Source of the DNA: Paraburkholderia sp.
GTDB taxonomy: Bacteria; Pseudomonadota; Gammaproteobacteria; Burkholderiales; Burkholderiaceae
Assembly (NCBI RefSeq): GCF_024281035.1
Contig: NZ_JAMXLH010000048.1
Span: forward strand, 145,075-209,074
Reading direction: 5' to 3'
DNA length: 64,000 bases
Made by a program: the position numbers and the translations under genes. Below the pieces are notes generated by a model. That model worked only from the letters and a program-made list of their open reading frames with translations. It did no database searches and had not been told where the DNA came from. This document shows positions 8,539 to 17,303 of this stretch, one piece after another (positions within the stretch are counted from its first letter, which is position 1; each line of letters opens with the position of its first letter).

Positions 8539-9612
8539 ATGACGTCGACTCTTTCCCAATTGCTGGACATCGAGCCGCTGGACCTTTCGCTGCGCGACGA
8601 GCTGCAGCATCTGATCGATACGAAAACCAAGCCGCCCGGCAGCCTCGGCCGGCTCGAGACGCTGGCGCGCCAGCTCGGCATGATCCAGCAGACGACGCAT
8701 CCCGTCGTCGAGCGGCCCACGATGATCGTCTTTGCGGGCGATCACGGCATCGCCAATGAAGGCGTGAGTCCGTATCCGCAGGCCGTGACCGTGCAGATGG
8801 TCGCGAACTTTCTCGCGGGCGGCGCGGCGATCAATGCGTTCAGCGGCGTCGCGGGGCTCACGCTGGAGATCGTCGATGCCGGCATCGCGACGGCGTTGCC
8901 GTCGTCGCCGTCGCTCGTCGACGTGGCCATCGCACGCGGCACGCGCAACTTCGCGCACGAAAGCGCAATGACGCGCGAGCAGGCCATCGCCGCGCTCGAA
9001 GCGGGCGCGGCGCGCGTGCGTCATCACGCGGCGCTCGGCACCAACGTGATTGGCTTCGGCGAGATGGGCATCGCGAATACGTCGTCGGCTGCGTGCCTGA
9101 TGAGCCGTCTGTGCAATGTGCCGATCGACGAGTGCGTCGGCCGCGGCACCGGTCTCGACAATGCGGGCCTCGCGAAGAAGCGCAACATCCTGGCGGCGGC
9201 GCTCGCGCGTCATGCGGACGTGCGCGAGCCGCTCGACGTGCTCGCGACGTTCGGCGGCTTCGAGATCGCAATGATGGCGGGTGCCTACATCGAAGCGGCG
9301 CGCTCGCGCATGACGATTCTGGTCGACGGTTTCATCGCCACGTCGGCGCTGCTCGTGGCCGATTCGCTCGCGCCCGGCGTGCGCGATTACTGCGTGTTTG
9401 CGCATGCATCGAACGAAGCGGGTCACCGTCGCATGCTCGATCACTTCGGCGCGCGTGAACTCCTCGCGCTCGATCTGCGGCTCGGCGAGGGCACGGGCGC
9501 AGCGCTCGCGGTGCCGCTCCTGCGCGCGGCGTGCGCGTTCCTGAACGAGATGGCGAGCTTCGAGTCGGCGGGCGTCGCCAATCGCGGCGACGACGGCGCG
9601 GCTGGTGCGTAA
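8539..9612 (+). CDS. cobT: Nicotinate-nucleotide--dimethylbenzimidazole phosphoribosyltransferase
   Basis: Makes alpha-ribazole 5'-phosphate from nicotinate mononucleotide and 5,6-dimethylbenzimidazole for the lower ligand of B12. The 357 residues match the usual length. Motifs: TKTKPPGSLGRLE (about 29-41), FAGDHGIANEGVSPYP (67-82), GFGEMGIANTSSAA, GRGTGLDNAGLAKK, and the catalytic-Glu segment LRLGEGTGAALA near residue 318. It lies 43 bp after btuD in the riboswitch-led operon. Confidence 0.96.
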   Translation: MTSTLSQLLDIEPLDLSLRDELQHLIDTKTKPPGSLGRLETLARQLGMIQQTTHPVVERPTMIVFAGDHGIANEGVSPYPQAVTVQMVANFLAGGAAINAFSGVAGLTLEIVDAGIATALPSSPSLVDVAIARGTRNFAHESAMTREQAIAALEAGAARVRHHAALGTNVIGFGEMGIANTSSAACLMSRLCNVPIDECVGRGTGLDNAGLAKKRNILAAALARHADVREPLDVLATFGGFEIAMMAGAYIEAARSRMTILVDGFIATSALLVADSLAPGVRDYCVFAHASNEAGHRRMLDHFGARELLALDLRLGEGTGAALAVPLLRAACAFLNEMASFESAGVANRGDDGAAGA

Positions 9613-9663
9613 TGCGGCGGGCGCGCGGGACGCGGGAGGCAGCGTGCACGTGAGGCATCGGCA

Positions 9664-10440
9664 ATGAATCCGCTTGCGGAGTTGCGTTACTTCTTCACGG
9701 CGCTCGGCTACTTCACGCGCGTGCCGGTGCCGCGCTGGGTCGGCTTCGAACCCGCGTGGCTCAACGCCGCCGCGCGCTATTTCCCGCTCGTGGGCGCGGT
9801 GGTGGGCGCGTTGGCGGCGCTCGTGTATCTCGCGGCGCTACGCGTCTTTCCGCCTGGCGTGGCGGTGCTGCTGTCGATGACGGCGACGCTCGTCGCGACC
9901 GGCGCTTTTCACGAGGACGGACTCGCCGATTGCTGCGATGCGTTCGGTGGCGGCTACACACGCGAGGACGTGCTGCGCATCATGCACGATTCGCGGATCG
10001 GCGCGTTCGGCGCGATCGGCGTTGTCGTCGCGCTCGCGTTGAAGTGGCAGGTGCTCGCCGCGCTGCCGCCCATGCGCGCCGCGATGCTGATGATCGCGGG
10101 TCACGCCGCGAGCCGCGCGTGCGCGATCAGCTATCTCGTCTCGCTCGACTACGTGCGCGCCGAAGGCAAGGCGAAGCCGGTCGCCCAGCGCATGAGCGTT
10201 GCGGCTTTGCTCTTCGCGTGCGTGTTCGGTCTGCCGTGGCTCTTCTGGCCTGGGTGGCACGAATCGCACAACTGGCATGCGGGCATCGCTACGCTCGTCG
10301 TGCTCGCCGGACTGCGGTTCGCGCTCGGACGCTACTTCGTGAAGCGCATCGGCGGCTATACCGGCGATTGTCTCGGCTTCGCGCAACAGGTGTTCGAACT
10401 CGCGATCTATCTCGTGGGGCTCGCGTGGATTTCGTTCTGA
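9664..10440 (+). CDS. cobS: Adenosylcobinamide-GDP ribazoletransferase
   Basis: Cobalamin synthase: joins adenosylcobinamide-GDP to alpha-ribazole (phosphate) at the inner membrane. The 258-residue, multi-helix protein carries the conserved acidic motif FHEDGLADCCDAFGGG (about 81-96) followed by VLRIMHDSRIGAFGAIGVV. N-terminal FFTALGYFTRVPVP is typical of the family. Its last bases overlap the GTG start of the phosphatase gene. Confidence 0.95.
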   Translation: MNPLAELRYFFTALGYFTRVPVPRWVGFEPAWLNAAARYFPLVGAVVGALAALVYLAALRVFPPGVAVLLSMTATLVATGAFHEDGLADCCDAFGGGYTREDVLRIMHDSRIGAFGAIGVVVALALKWQVLAALPPMRAAMLMIAGHAASRACAISYLVSLDYVRAEGKAKPVAQRMSVAALLFACVFGLPWLFWPGWHESHNWHAGIATLVVLAGLRFALGRYFVKRIGGYTGDCLGFAQQVFELAIYLVGLAWISF

Positions 10441-11033
10441 TCCGGCATCCCGCCGTGACCGTCGAGCCTGGCGTTTGTTATGGCAGCAGCGACGTGGCGC
10501 TGGCGGGCGATGCGGCGCACGAGGCCGCACGGATCGCGCAGCGGCTCGATGCGCTTGGTGCACGCGCACCGTTGCGTATTGAGTCGAGCCCGCTCACGCG
10601 TTGCGCGCGGATCGCGCATGCGCTCGCATCGGCGCACGGTCTTGCGCCGCGCGTCGATGCGAGGCTCGCCGAGATGGACTTCGGCGCGTGGGAAATGCGG
10701 CGCTGGGATGCGATCGAGCGCGCGCAGATCGACGCCTGGGCCGCGGATTTCGAGCATGCCCGCACGCATGGCGGCGAGAGCGTTGCGCAGTTCGACGCCC
10801 GTGTAGGCGCGTGGTTCGACGAGATGCGCGATGCGCGTGAAGCAGACGAAGCAAATGCAGGCAGCACGGCTTGGGTCGTGACGCACGCGGGCGTGATTCG
10901 CGCGATCACGGCCCGCGCGCTCGAACTGTCGCTCTCGCGCTGCGTGCGCTGGCCGCTGGAAATGGCCGCGCTCGTCTGGTTGCGGCGCGATGCGGCGAGC
11001 GGACAGTGGTCGCTGGTTCGCTGGAACGTCTGA
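10425..11033 (+). CDS. cobC: Histidine phosphatase, probable alpha-ribazole phosphatase
   Basis: A 202-residue phosphoglycerate-mutase-type phosphatase, last gene of the B12 operon, so dephosphorylation of alpha-ribazole-5-phosphate or adenosylcobalamin-phosphate is the likely role. The catalytic His sits in LIRHPAV near the N-terminus (RHP instead of the usual RHG), with ESSPLTRC, LAEMDFGAWE and the second His in VVTHAGVIRA. No ATG opens the domain in frame: the GTG at 10425 (VDFVLIRHPAV) overlaps cobS by 16 nt and gives a full domain. Confidence 0.85.
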   Translation: MDFVLIRHPAVTVEPGVCYGSSDVALAGDAAHEAARIAQRLDALGARAPLRIESSPLTRCARIAHALASAHGLAPRVDARLAEMDFGAWEMRRWDAIERAQIDAWAADFEHARTHGGESVAQFDARVGAWFDEMRDAREADEANAGSTAWVVTHAGVIRAITARALELSLSRCVRWPLEMAALVWLRRDAASGQWSLVRWNV

Positions 11034-11071
11034 GTTAATTCGAAGCCCGAATCAATGCAAGCCGATGCGAA

Positions 11072-12055
11072 TCAACGGCTCGCGCCCGCGTCACGTGCGC
11101 GCGCCTGATCCAGATCCTTGCAGAGCTGCGCCGCGCCCTGAGCGATGCGCGGGGCGGGGCGCGTAAGCAGATCCCCGTCGATGGCGAAGAGGTTGCCGTG
11201 CCTGACTGCCGTCAACATCGGCCACGCGCGCCAGCTTTCGAGCGCGGGCAGCGGTTGATCGGATGCGGTCGCGCCTTGCGCGGACGTCACGATCGCATCG
11301 GGATTGGCGGCGAGCACGGCTTCCGTCGAAACCGTCGGCACGAGCGGCTTCAAGCCCGCGAAGATGTTGCGTCCGCCACATAGCGCGATCACGTCGCTGA
11401 TCATGCTCTCGCCGTTGAGCGTCATCAGCGGCCGATCCCACGCTTCGTAAAACACGCTCACAGGCGGGCGGCCCGCGTAGCGCGTGCGCAGTTGCGCGAT
11501 GTCGCGGCGAAAATCCGCGGCGGCGGCCTGCGCGGTGTCCGGCGTGTCGAACAGCACGCCGAGGCGCGTGAGCGATGTCGCGACGTCGTCGAGGCGGCGG
11601 GGCGCGCTGAAGAAGAGCGGAATGTGCAGATCGCGCAGGCGGTCGATCTGCTGCTGGTCGTTGCCTTGCCACCAGACGACGATGAGGTCGGGCTTGAGCG
11701 CGGCGATGCGTTCGAGGTCGAGCACGAGGGCGTCGCCGATGCGCGGCACGCGTTTGGCCGCGCCCGGGTAGTCGCTGTAGCTGACCGTGCCGACGAGCCG
11801 TGCGCCGCCGCCCGCCGCGTAAATCAGTTCGGTGCCGTGGGGCGAGAGGCTGATCACGCGCCGTGCGGGTGCGGCGAGCGTGACGGTGCGCCCGGCATCG
11901 TCGACGACGCTGACCGATGCCGATGCCGATGCCGATGCCGATGCCGATGCCGATGCCGATGCCGATGCCGATGCGGCGCGCGTGGTGGTCGCGGTAAGCG
12001 CGGTGAGCGCCACGGTCGCGCCGAGCGCCAGCGCAACGAACATGCGGCGCGTCAT
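11072..12055 (-). CDS. btuF: Cobalamin-binding periplasmic protein, BtuF type
   Basis: Solute-binding component for the BtuCD importer. The 327 residues comprise a signal peptide (residues 1-27, ending TTTRA), an Ala-Ser dipeptide linker (about 28-47) and a periplasmic-binding fold starting VSVVDDAGRTVTLAAPARRV, with ISLSPHGTELIYAAG and LKPDLIVVWW typical of BtuF/FecB. The linker comes from a 10-copy hexanucleotide repeat, so its length may vary among strains. It converges on cobC and follows cobU by 48 bp on the same strand. Confidence 0.9.
   Translation of the reverse strand: MTRRMFVALALGATVALTALTATTTRAASASASASASASASASASASVSVVDDAGRTVTLAAPARRVISLSPHGTELIYAAGGGARLVGTVSYSDYPGAAKRVPRIGDALVLDLERIAALKPDLIVVWWQGNDQQQIDRLRDLHIPLFFSAPRRLDDVATSLTRLGVLFDTPDTAQAAAADFRRDIAQLRTRYAGRPPVSVFYEAWDRPLMTLNGESMISDVIALCGGRNIFAGLKPLVPTVSTEAVLAANPDAIVTSAQGATASDQPLPALESWRAWPMLTAVRHGNLFAIDGDLLTRPAPRIAQGAAQLCKDLDQARARDAGASR
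11914..11973. repeat. (CCGATG)10 hexanucleotide microsatellite inside btuF
   Basis: Ten perfect head-to-tail copies of CCGATG, read on the minus strand as GCA TCG codons, that is alternating Ala-Ser. Unit gain or loss keeps the reading frame, so the array changes linker length without breaking btuF. Confidence 0.97.
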
Positions 12056-12103
12056 GACGAAGCCGCCGTGCGGGGCAGGGTGAGCATGCGCGGCGTCATG
12101 GTG

Positions 12104-12643
12104 TCATGGCGTCTTGAGCGCAAGCGGCAATCCGGCGGCGATGAACGTCGCGCGGTCGGCAATCGCGGCAATGCGCTGGTTCAGCCTGCCGAGTTCATCG
12201 ACGTAAAGGCGCGTGGCTGCGCCGAGCGGCACGACGCCCATGCCGATCTCGTTGCTCACGACGAGTACCGTGCCGCGCGCGCGCTCGCAGGCGGCGGCGA
12301 AGGCGTCGACGCGCGCGGACCAGTCGGGCAGCGGGGTTTCGGAGCCGGGCGGACACAACAGGTTGGCGAGCCAGAGCGTGAGGCAGTCGATCAGCACGCA
12401 CTGGCCGTTAGACCCAGCCGTATCGAGCGCGGCGGCGAGATCGAGCGGCGCTTCGACCAGCGCCCAGTGCGCGGGCCGCCGCGCCCGGTGATGCGCGACG
12501 CGCTCGGCAAGCTCGTCGTCCGCGACGCGCGCCGTGGCGATGTAGGTGACAGGCAGCCCGCTGTCGCGGGCAAGGCGTTCGGCATACGCGCTCTTGCCCG
12601 AGCGCGCGCCACCGACGATGAAGGTGAGGTCGCGCGAAATCAT
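12104..12643 (-). CDS. cobU: Adenosylcobinamide kinase / phosphate guanylyltransferase
   Basis: Bifunctional CobU/CobP: phosphorylates adenosylcobinamide and transfers GMP to give adenosylcobinamide-GDP, the CobS substrate. 179 residues from MISRDLTFIVGGARSGKS, with the P-loop GGARSGKS (residues 11-18), the guanylylation region VAHHRARRPAHW, LIDCLTLWLANLL, and VVSNEIGMGVVPLG. The frame is open upstream, but ATG 12643 gives the usual length and starts the P-loop domain. It pairs with btuF, opposite the riboswitch operon. Confidence 0.94.
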   Translation of the reverse strand: MISRDLTFIVGGARSGKSAYAERLARDSGLPVTYIATARVADDELAERVAHHRARRPAHWALVEAPLDLAAALDTAGSNGQCVLIDCLTLWLANLLCPPGSETPLPDWSARVDAFAAACERARGTVLVVSNEIGMGVVPLGAATRLYVDELGRLNQRIAAIADRATFIAAGLPLALKTP

Positions 12644-12754
12644 CGCGTGATTGTACCGGTGCGGTCGCAGTGCGATGGGATAATGCCGTTTTTGCGCGGG
12701 TTGTGCCGTTTTTGCGTTCGGCGCGCGTTCGGCGCGCGACGCGGCCCGCATCGC

Positions 12755-13174
12755 TCAGTAGAGCACCATCTGCGTGCAGCGGAACAGGGCGATGGTCTTG
12801 CCGTCGGGCGCGCTCACGAGTGCGTCCCAGACCTGCGTGCTGCGGCCCAGATGGACGCCCGTCGCGACCGCCGTGATCGTGCCTTCGCGCGCGGTGCCGA
12901 GGAAGTTGCTCTTGAGTTCGATGGTCGTGAAGTTCTTCGCATCGGGCGGCAGATGCGCGAGGCACGCGTAGCCGCAGGCCGTATCCGCGAGCCCGATCAC
13001 CGTGGCCGCATGCAGAAAGCCGTTCGGCGCGAGCAGATCGTCGCGAATGTCGAGTTCGGCGCGCAACAGGCCCGCTTCGAGGCGCGTCGCCCGAAAGCCC
13101 AGCAGATCCGGCAGACGGCCGCGCTGGCGCTCGCGCAGGGAGTCGATCGTGACGTCGGTTCGCAGCTTGCTCAT
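12755..13174 (-). CDS. PaaI-family hotdog thioesterase
   Basis: A 139-residue single hotdog-fold domain. Features of the PaaI/YdiI-type acyl-CoA thioesterases are the LRAELDIRDDLLAPNGFLHA segment and the following VIGLADTACGYA helix. Substrate unknown. The gene lies 111 bp upstream of cobU on the same strand; no link to B12 is evident. The gap between them contains short direct repeats (TGCCGTTTTTGCG and TTCGGCGCGCG, each twice). Confidence 0.82.
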   Translation of the reverse strand: MSKLRTDVTIDSLRERQRGRLPDLLGFRATRLEAGLLRAELDIRDDLLAPNGFLHAATVIGLADTACGYACLAHLPPDAKNFTTIELKSNFLGTAREGTITAVATGVHLGRSTQVWDALVSAPDGKTIALFRCTQMVLY

Positions 13175-13401
13175 GGTCGAACGGTTCCTCGAAAAAAGGG
13201 GGACATTGACGGCCGCTTCACGTCCGGGACTTCGGCAGCGCGGGATTTGCCGATATTATCGGACGGTTGGATCACGGCGCCGGCCGGATTCCGGCGCACG
13301 GGCATCTCCGCCCGCGCGCGTTCCGGCCGCCGACCCGCAGCCAGGCAGATACCTTGGCAATCCGGCTGGCAGGCGCGTCAGCCATCCTGACAGGAGTATT
13401 C

Positions 13402-14031
13402 ATGACGGTAATCGTGGTGGCGAATCCCAAGGGCGGCGTGGGCAAAAGCACGCTGTCCACCAATCTGGCAGGCTATTTCGCCGCGCAGGGCGAGTGGGTG
13501 GCGCTCGCCGACCTCGACCGGCAGCAATCCGCGCATTCGTGGCTCGATCTGCGGCCTGCAACGCTGCCGGCCATCGAAAGCTGGGGCGTCAATCTCGACA
13601 CCCCCCAAAAGCCGCCGCAAGGGCTCGAGCACGCGGTCATCGATACGCCCGCGGGCCTGCACGGCAACCGGCTCGGCGCGATCATCGAACTGGCGGACAA
13701 GGTGATCGTGCCGTTACAGCCGTCGATGTTCGACATTCTCGCGACCCAGGACTTCCTCGACCGGCTGGCGAAGGAAAAGGCGGTCCGCAAGGGGACGATC
13801 CAGGTCGGGGTGGTCGGCATGCGGGTGGACGCGCGCACGCGCTCGGCGGACCAGTTGCAGCGCTTTGTCGAGGGACTGAATCTGCCGGTGCTCGGCTATC
13901 TGCGCGACACGCAGAACTACGTGCAGCTTGCCGCGCACGGCCTCACGCTGTGGGATGTCGCGAAAAGCCGGGTGGAGAAGGATCTGGAGCAGTGGCAGTC
14001 GATCCTTGCCTGGGTCAATGGAAAAAAATAG
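13402..14031 (+). CDS. Orphan ParA-family ATPase
   Basis: A 209-residue P-loop ATPase of the ParA/MinD/Soj superfamily. The deviant Walker A NPKGGVGKSTLSTNLAG lies at residues 8-24, followed by LADLDRQQSAHSW (Walker A') and VIDTPAGLHGN (Walker B). The ATG at 13402 has AGGAG; the longer open frame begins upstream without support. There is no ParB or centromere-like array next to it, so it is an orphan; such proteins place large complexes or replicons. Convergent with panD. A GC-rich 8-bp hairpin without a T-run lies between them (14083-14110). Confidence 0.88.
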   Translation: MTVIVVANPKGGVGKSTLSTNLAGYFAAQGEWVALADLDRQQSAHSWLDLRPATLPAIESWGVNLDTPQKPPQGLEHAVIDTPAGLHGNRLGAIIELADKVIVPLQPSMFDILATQDFLDRLAKEKAVRKGTIQVGVVGMRVDARTRSADQLQRFVEGLNLPVLGYLRDTQNYVQLAAHGLTLWDVAKSRVEKDLEQWQSILAWVNGKK

Positions 14032-14120
14032 GCAACAAACAGGCAACAAACAGGCCGCAAATGAGTGCCGAATAAGCGACCGCGCGGGGCGCGCGAGCCC
14101 ACGCCCCGCGAAACCGGACT

Positions 14121-14507
14121 TCAGGTCCAGTTCTGGGTCGGCACGTGGTCGCGGCTGCCCTTGATGCGGTTGTTCTCGTCGACGAAGACCAGGTCCGGCT
14201 TCCAGCCGGCCTTCAATTCCGCCTCATCCACGTTCGCGAAGGCCGCGATGATCACGAGGTCGCCCAGTTGCGCGCGTCGTGCCGCCGAGCCATTGAGCGA
14301 AATCATGCCGCTGCCGCGCTCGCCCTTGATCGCGTAGGTCGAGAAACGCTCGCCGTTGTTGACGTTCCAGATGTCGATACGCTCGTTTTCGACGATGTTC
14401 GCCGCTTCGAGCAGGTTTTCGTCGATGGCGCACGAGCCTTCGTAATGCAGTTCGCAGTGCGTGACGGTGGCGCGGTGGATCTTCGACTTGAGCATGTGGC
14501 GTTGCAT
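14121..14507 (-). CDS. panD: Aspartate 1-decarboxylase
   Basis: Pyruvoyl enzyme making beta-alanine from aspartate for pantothenate. The 128-residue proenzyme contains the self-cleavage site at G24-S25 ([10 protein letters not shown]), K9 in [12 protein letters not shown]58 in [13 protein letters not shown] and the N72 region [14 protein letters not shown], all standard. A GAGGAG ribosome site precedes ATG 14507. It follows panC on the same strand, so the two pantothenate genes probably form one unit. Confidence 0.96.
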   Translation of the reverse strand: MQRHMLKSKIHRATVTHCELHYEGSCAIDENLLEAANIVENERIDIWNVNNGERFSTYAIKGERGSGMISLNGSAARRAQLGDLVIIAAFANVDEAELKAGWKPDLVFVDENNRIKGSRDHVPTQNWT

Positions 14508-14654
14508 GGGGAGTCTCCTCTCGCGGGCGGGCGTTCGGCCCGCCGCTGGTCAGGCTTGGGGCGGCGCGGCGGCCGCCCGTGAAGCACGGATGAAAGCGTG
14601 AAAAATTCGCGTGGAAAATAAGCGGGGATAAAAAGCCGCGGATAAAAAGCCGGG

Positions 14655-15838
<1,184 letters not shown>

Positions 15839-16741
15839 TCAGGCCGGCAGGTAGGCGAGCCGCACGTAGATCGGCGCGAAGGGCTCGGCCTGGGTGATCT
15901 CGATCAACGATTCGCGCGACAGTTCGAGCATGGCGATGAAGTTCACGACCACGACCGGCACGCCGCGCGTGGTGTCGAAAAGCTCGGAAAACTCCATGAA
16001 GCGCGCATTCTGAAGCCTGCGCAGGATCACGCTCATGTGTTCGCGCACGGACAGTTCCTCGCGCGAAATCTTGTGGTGCTGCACGAGCTTCGCGCGCTTG
16101 ATGACGTCGGCCCATGCGGCGCGCAGGTCGTTGCTGTCGACGTCGGGAAAGCGCGGCGTGATGCTCTGTTCGATGTAGACCTCGGCGCGCAGGAAGTCGC
16201 GCCCGAGCTGCGGGAGCTGGTCGAGGCGCTGCGCGGCGAGCTTCATCTGCTCGTATTCGAGCAGGCGGCGCACGAGTTCGGCGCGCGGGTCTTCGGCTTC
16301 CTCGCCGGTATCGGCCTTCTTGACCGGCAGGAGCATGCGCGACTTGATCTCGATGAGCATCGCGGCCATCAGCAGATATTCGGCCGCGAGTTCCAGATTG
16401 GTCTTGCGCAGCTGCTCGACGTAGCCGAGGTACTGCCTCGTGACATCCGCCATCGGGATGTCGAGGACGTTGAAGTTCTGCTTGCGGATCAGGTAGAGCA
16501 GCAGGTCGAGGGGGCCTTCGAAGGTCTCGAGAAAGACTTCGAGCGCATCCGGGGGGATGTACAGGTCCTGCGGCAGCTTGAAGAGCGGCTCGCCGTACAG
16601 GCGTGCGAATGCGACGCCGTCAACCGTATCGGGCGTCGAATCCGTTGCGGGCGCGGCCAGCGCCTCGTCCGCCGCACTGTGCGCCGGCGTGCCCGCGGCG
16701 TGTCCCGCTTTGGGTGTTCCGGCCCCGTCGGCCTCGGCCAT
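15839..16741 (-). CDS. scpA: Segregation and condensation protein ScpA
   Basis: Kleisin subunit of the Smc-ScpAB condensin complex. 300 residues with an Ala/Thr-rich tail at residues 1-40, then the ScpA N-terminal domain with its hallmark FLETFEGPLDLLLYLIRKQNF near residues 69-89, MADVTRQYLGYVEQL, LAAEYLLMAAMLIEIKSRMLLP, and the C-terminal winged helix ending IYVRLAYLPA. The start overlaps the DUF3460 stop by 1 bp (TGATG). The scpB partner is not in this window. Confidence 0.93.
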   Translation of the reverse strand: MAEADGAGTPKAGHAAGTPAHSAADEALAAPATDSTPDTVDGVAFARLYGEPLFKLPQDLYIPPDALEVFLETFEGPLDLLLYLIRKQNFNVLDIPMADVTRQYLGYVEQLRKTNLELAAEYLLMAAMLIEIKSRMLLPVKKADTGEEAEDPRAELVRRLLEYEQMKLAAQRLDQLPQLGRDFLRAEVYIEQSITPRFPDVDSNDLRAAWADVIKRAKLVQHHKISREELSVREHMSVILRRLQNARFMEFSELFDTTRGVPVVVVNFIAMLELSRESLIEITQAEPFAPIYVRLAYLPA

Positions 16742-16926
16742 CAGAAGTTCTGGTAGTAGACGTAGGCCGTCTGCTTGACGCGCGATGCCTGCTGGCGCTC
16801 ACGTTCGTCGAGATCGAGCGGCTGCTTGTCCCACAGGAGCGCACGGCCCTTGCGTTGCTGCTCTTCGAGCTGCGGGTGCTTCTGCTTCAACTGGTTCAGG
16901 AACTGCGTGATGTCCGACTGATACAT
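16741..16926 (-). CDS. DUF3460 family small protein
   Basis: 61 residues, soluble and charged: MYQSDITQFLNQLKQKHPQL at the start and KQTAYVYYQNF at the end. This fits the betaproteobacterial DUF3460 family found just upstream of scpA. Function unknown. Stop and scpA start overlap (TGATG), so translation is coupled. The frame runs open to 17304, but homology begins at MYQSD. Confidence 0.85.
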   Translation of the reverse strand: MYQSDITQFLNQLKQKHPQLEEQQRKGRALLWDKQPLDLDERERQQASRVKQTAYVYYQNF

Positions 16927-17281
16927 GGCCGACGTCCGTGAAAAATGGCGGGATCGCACCATTGCGAGCCCGCCGCTGTTTATGTCGTCGGCAATTTTAC
17001 AGCAAGCGCAGCGTGCGCAACATGCGGCCGGGAGGTGCATTGGATCCGCGGGCTGCGCCGGATGCGCCTGCAGGTCGTGCCCAGACAGATGCCGGAGCGG
17101 GCGCCGAAGCGGGTGCCAGAGCGGGTGCCAGAGCGGGTGGCACAGCGCGTGCCAGGGCCGCCAAGGCGCGCCGCAGCGGGCCCGGATGGGCGCTTGCGGC
17201 CCTTTTTGCGCCGCGTTACGGAGTGCGCGTCCGCCGATGTGGTGAAATAACACGTTCTTGCCGCGCCACGCGTACACCGCC
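16927..17281. other. Divergent gap between DUF3460 and tamA
   Basis: 355 bp. It holds the short direct repeats GCGGGTGCCAGA near 17112-17140 and the left part of a large inverted repeat (see the following entry). No gene is supported. Confidence 0.5.
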
Positions 17282-17303
17282 ATGGTGCGCGCGTGGCGCG
17301 GCA
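17259..17303. repeat. Inverted repeat with 14-bp arms at the tamA 5' end
   Basis: TGCCGCGCCACGCG (17259-17272) and CGCGTGGCGCGGCA (17290-17303) are perfect complements around 17 nt that contain one of the possible tamA start codons (17282). No T-run follows, so it is not an ordinary terminator. As RNA it would hide that start. Confidence 0.85.

Noticed and set aside
11914..11973. Replication iterons or parS-like sites
   Set aside because: The hexamers are inside a coding region, in frame, and no replication gene is close.
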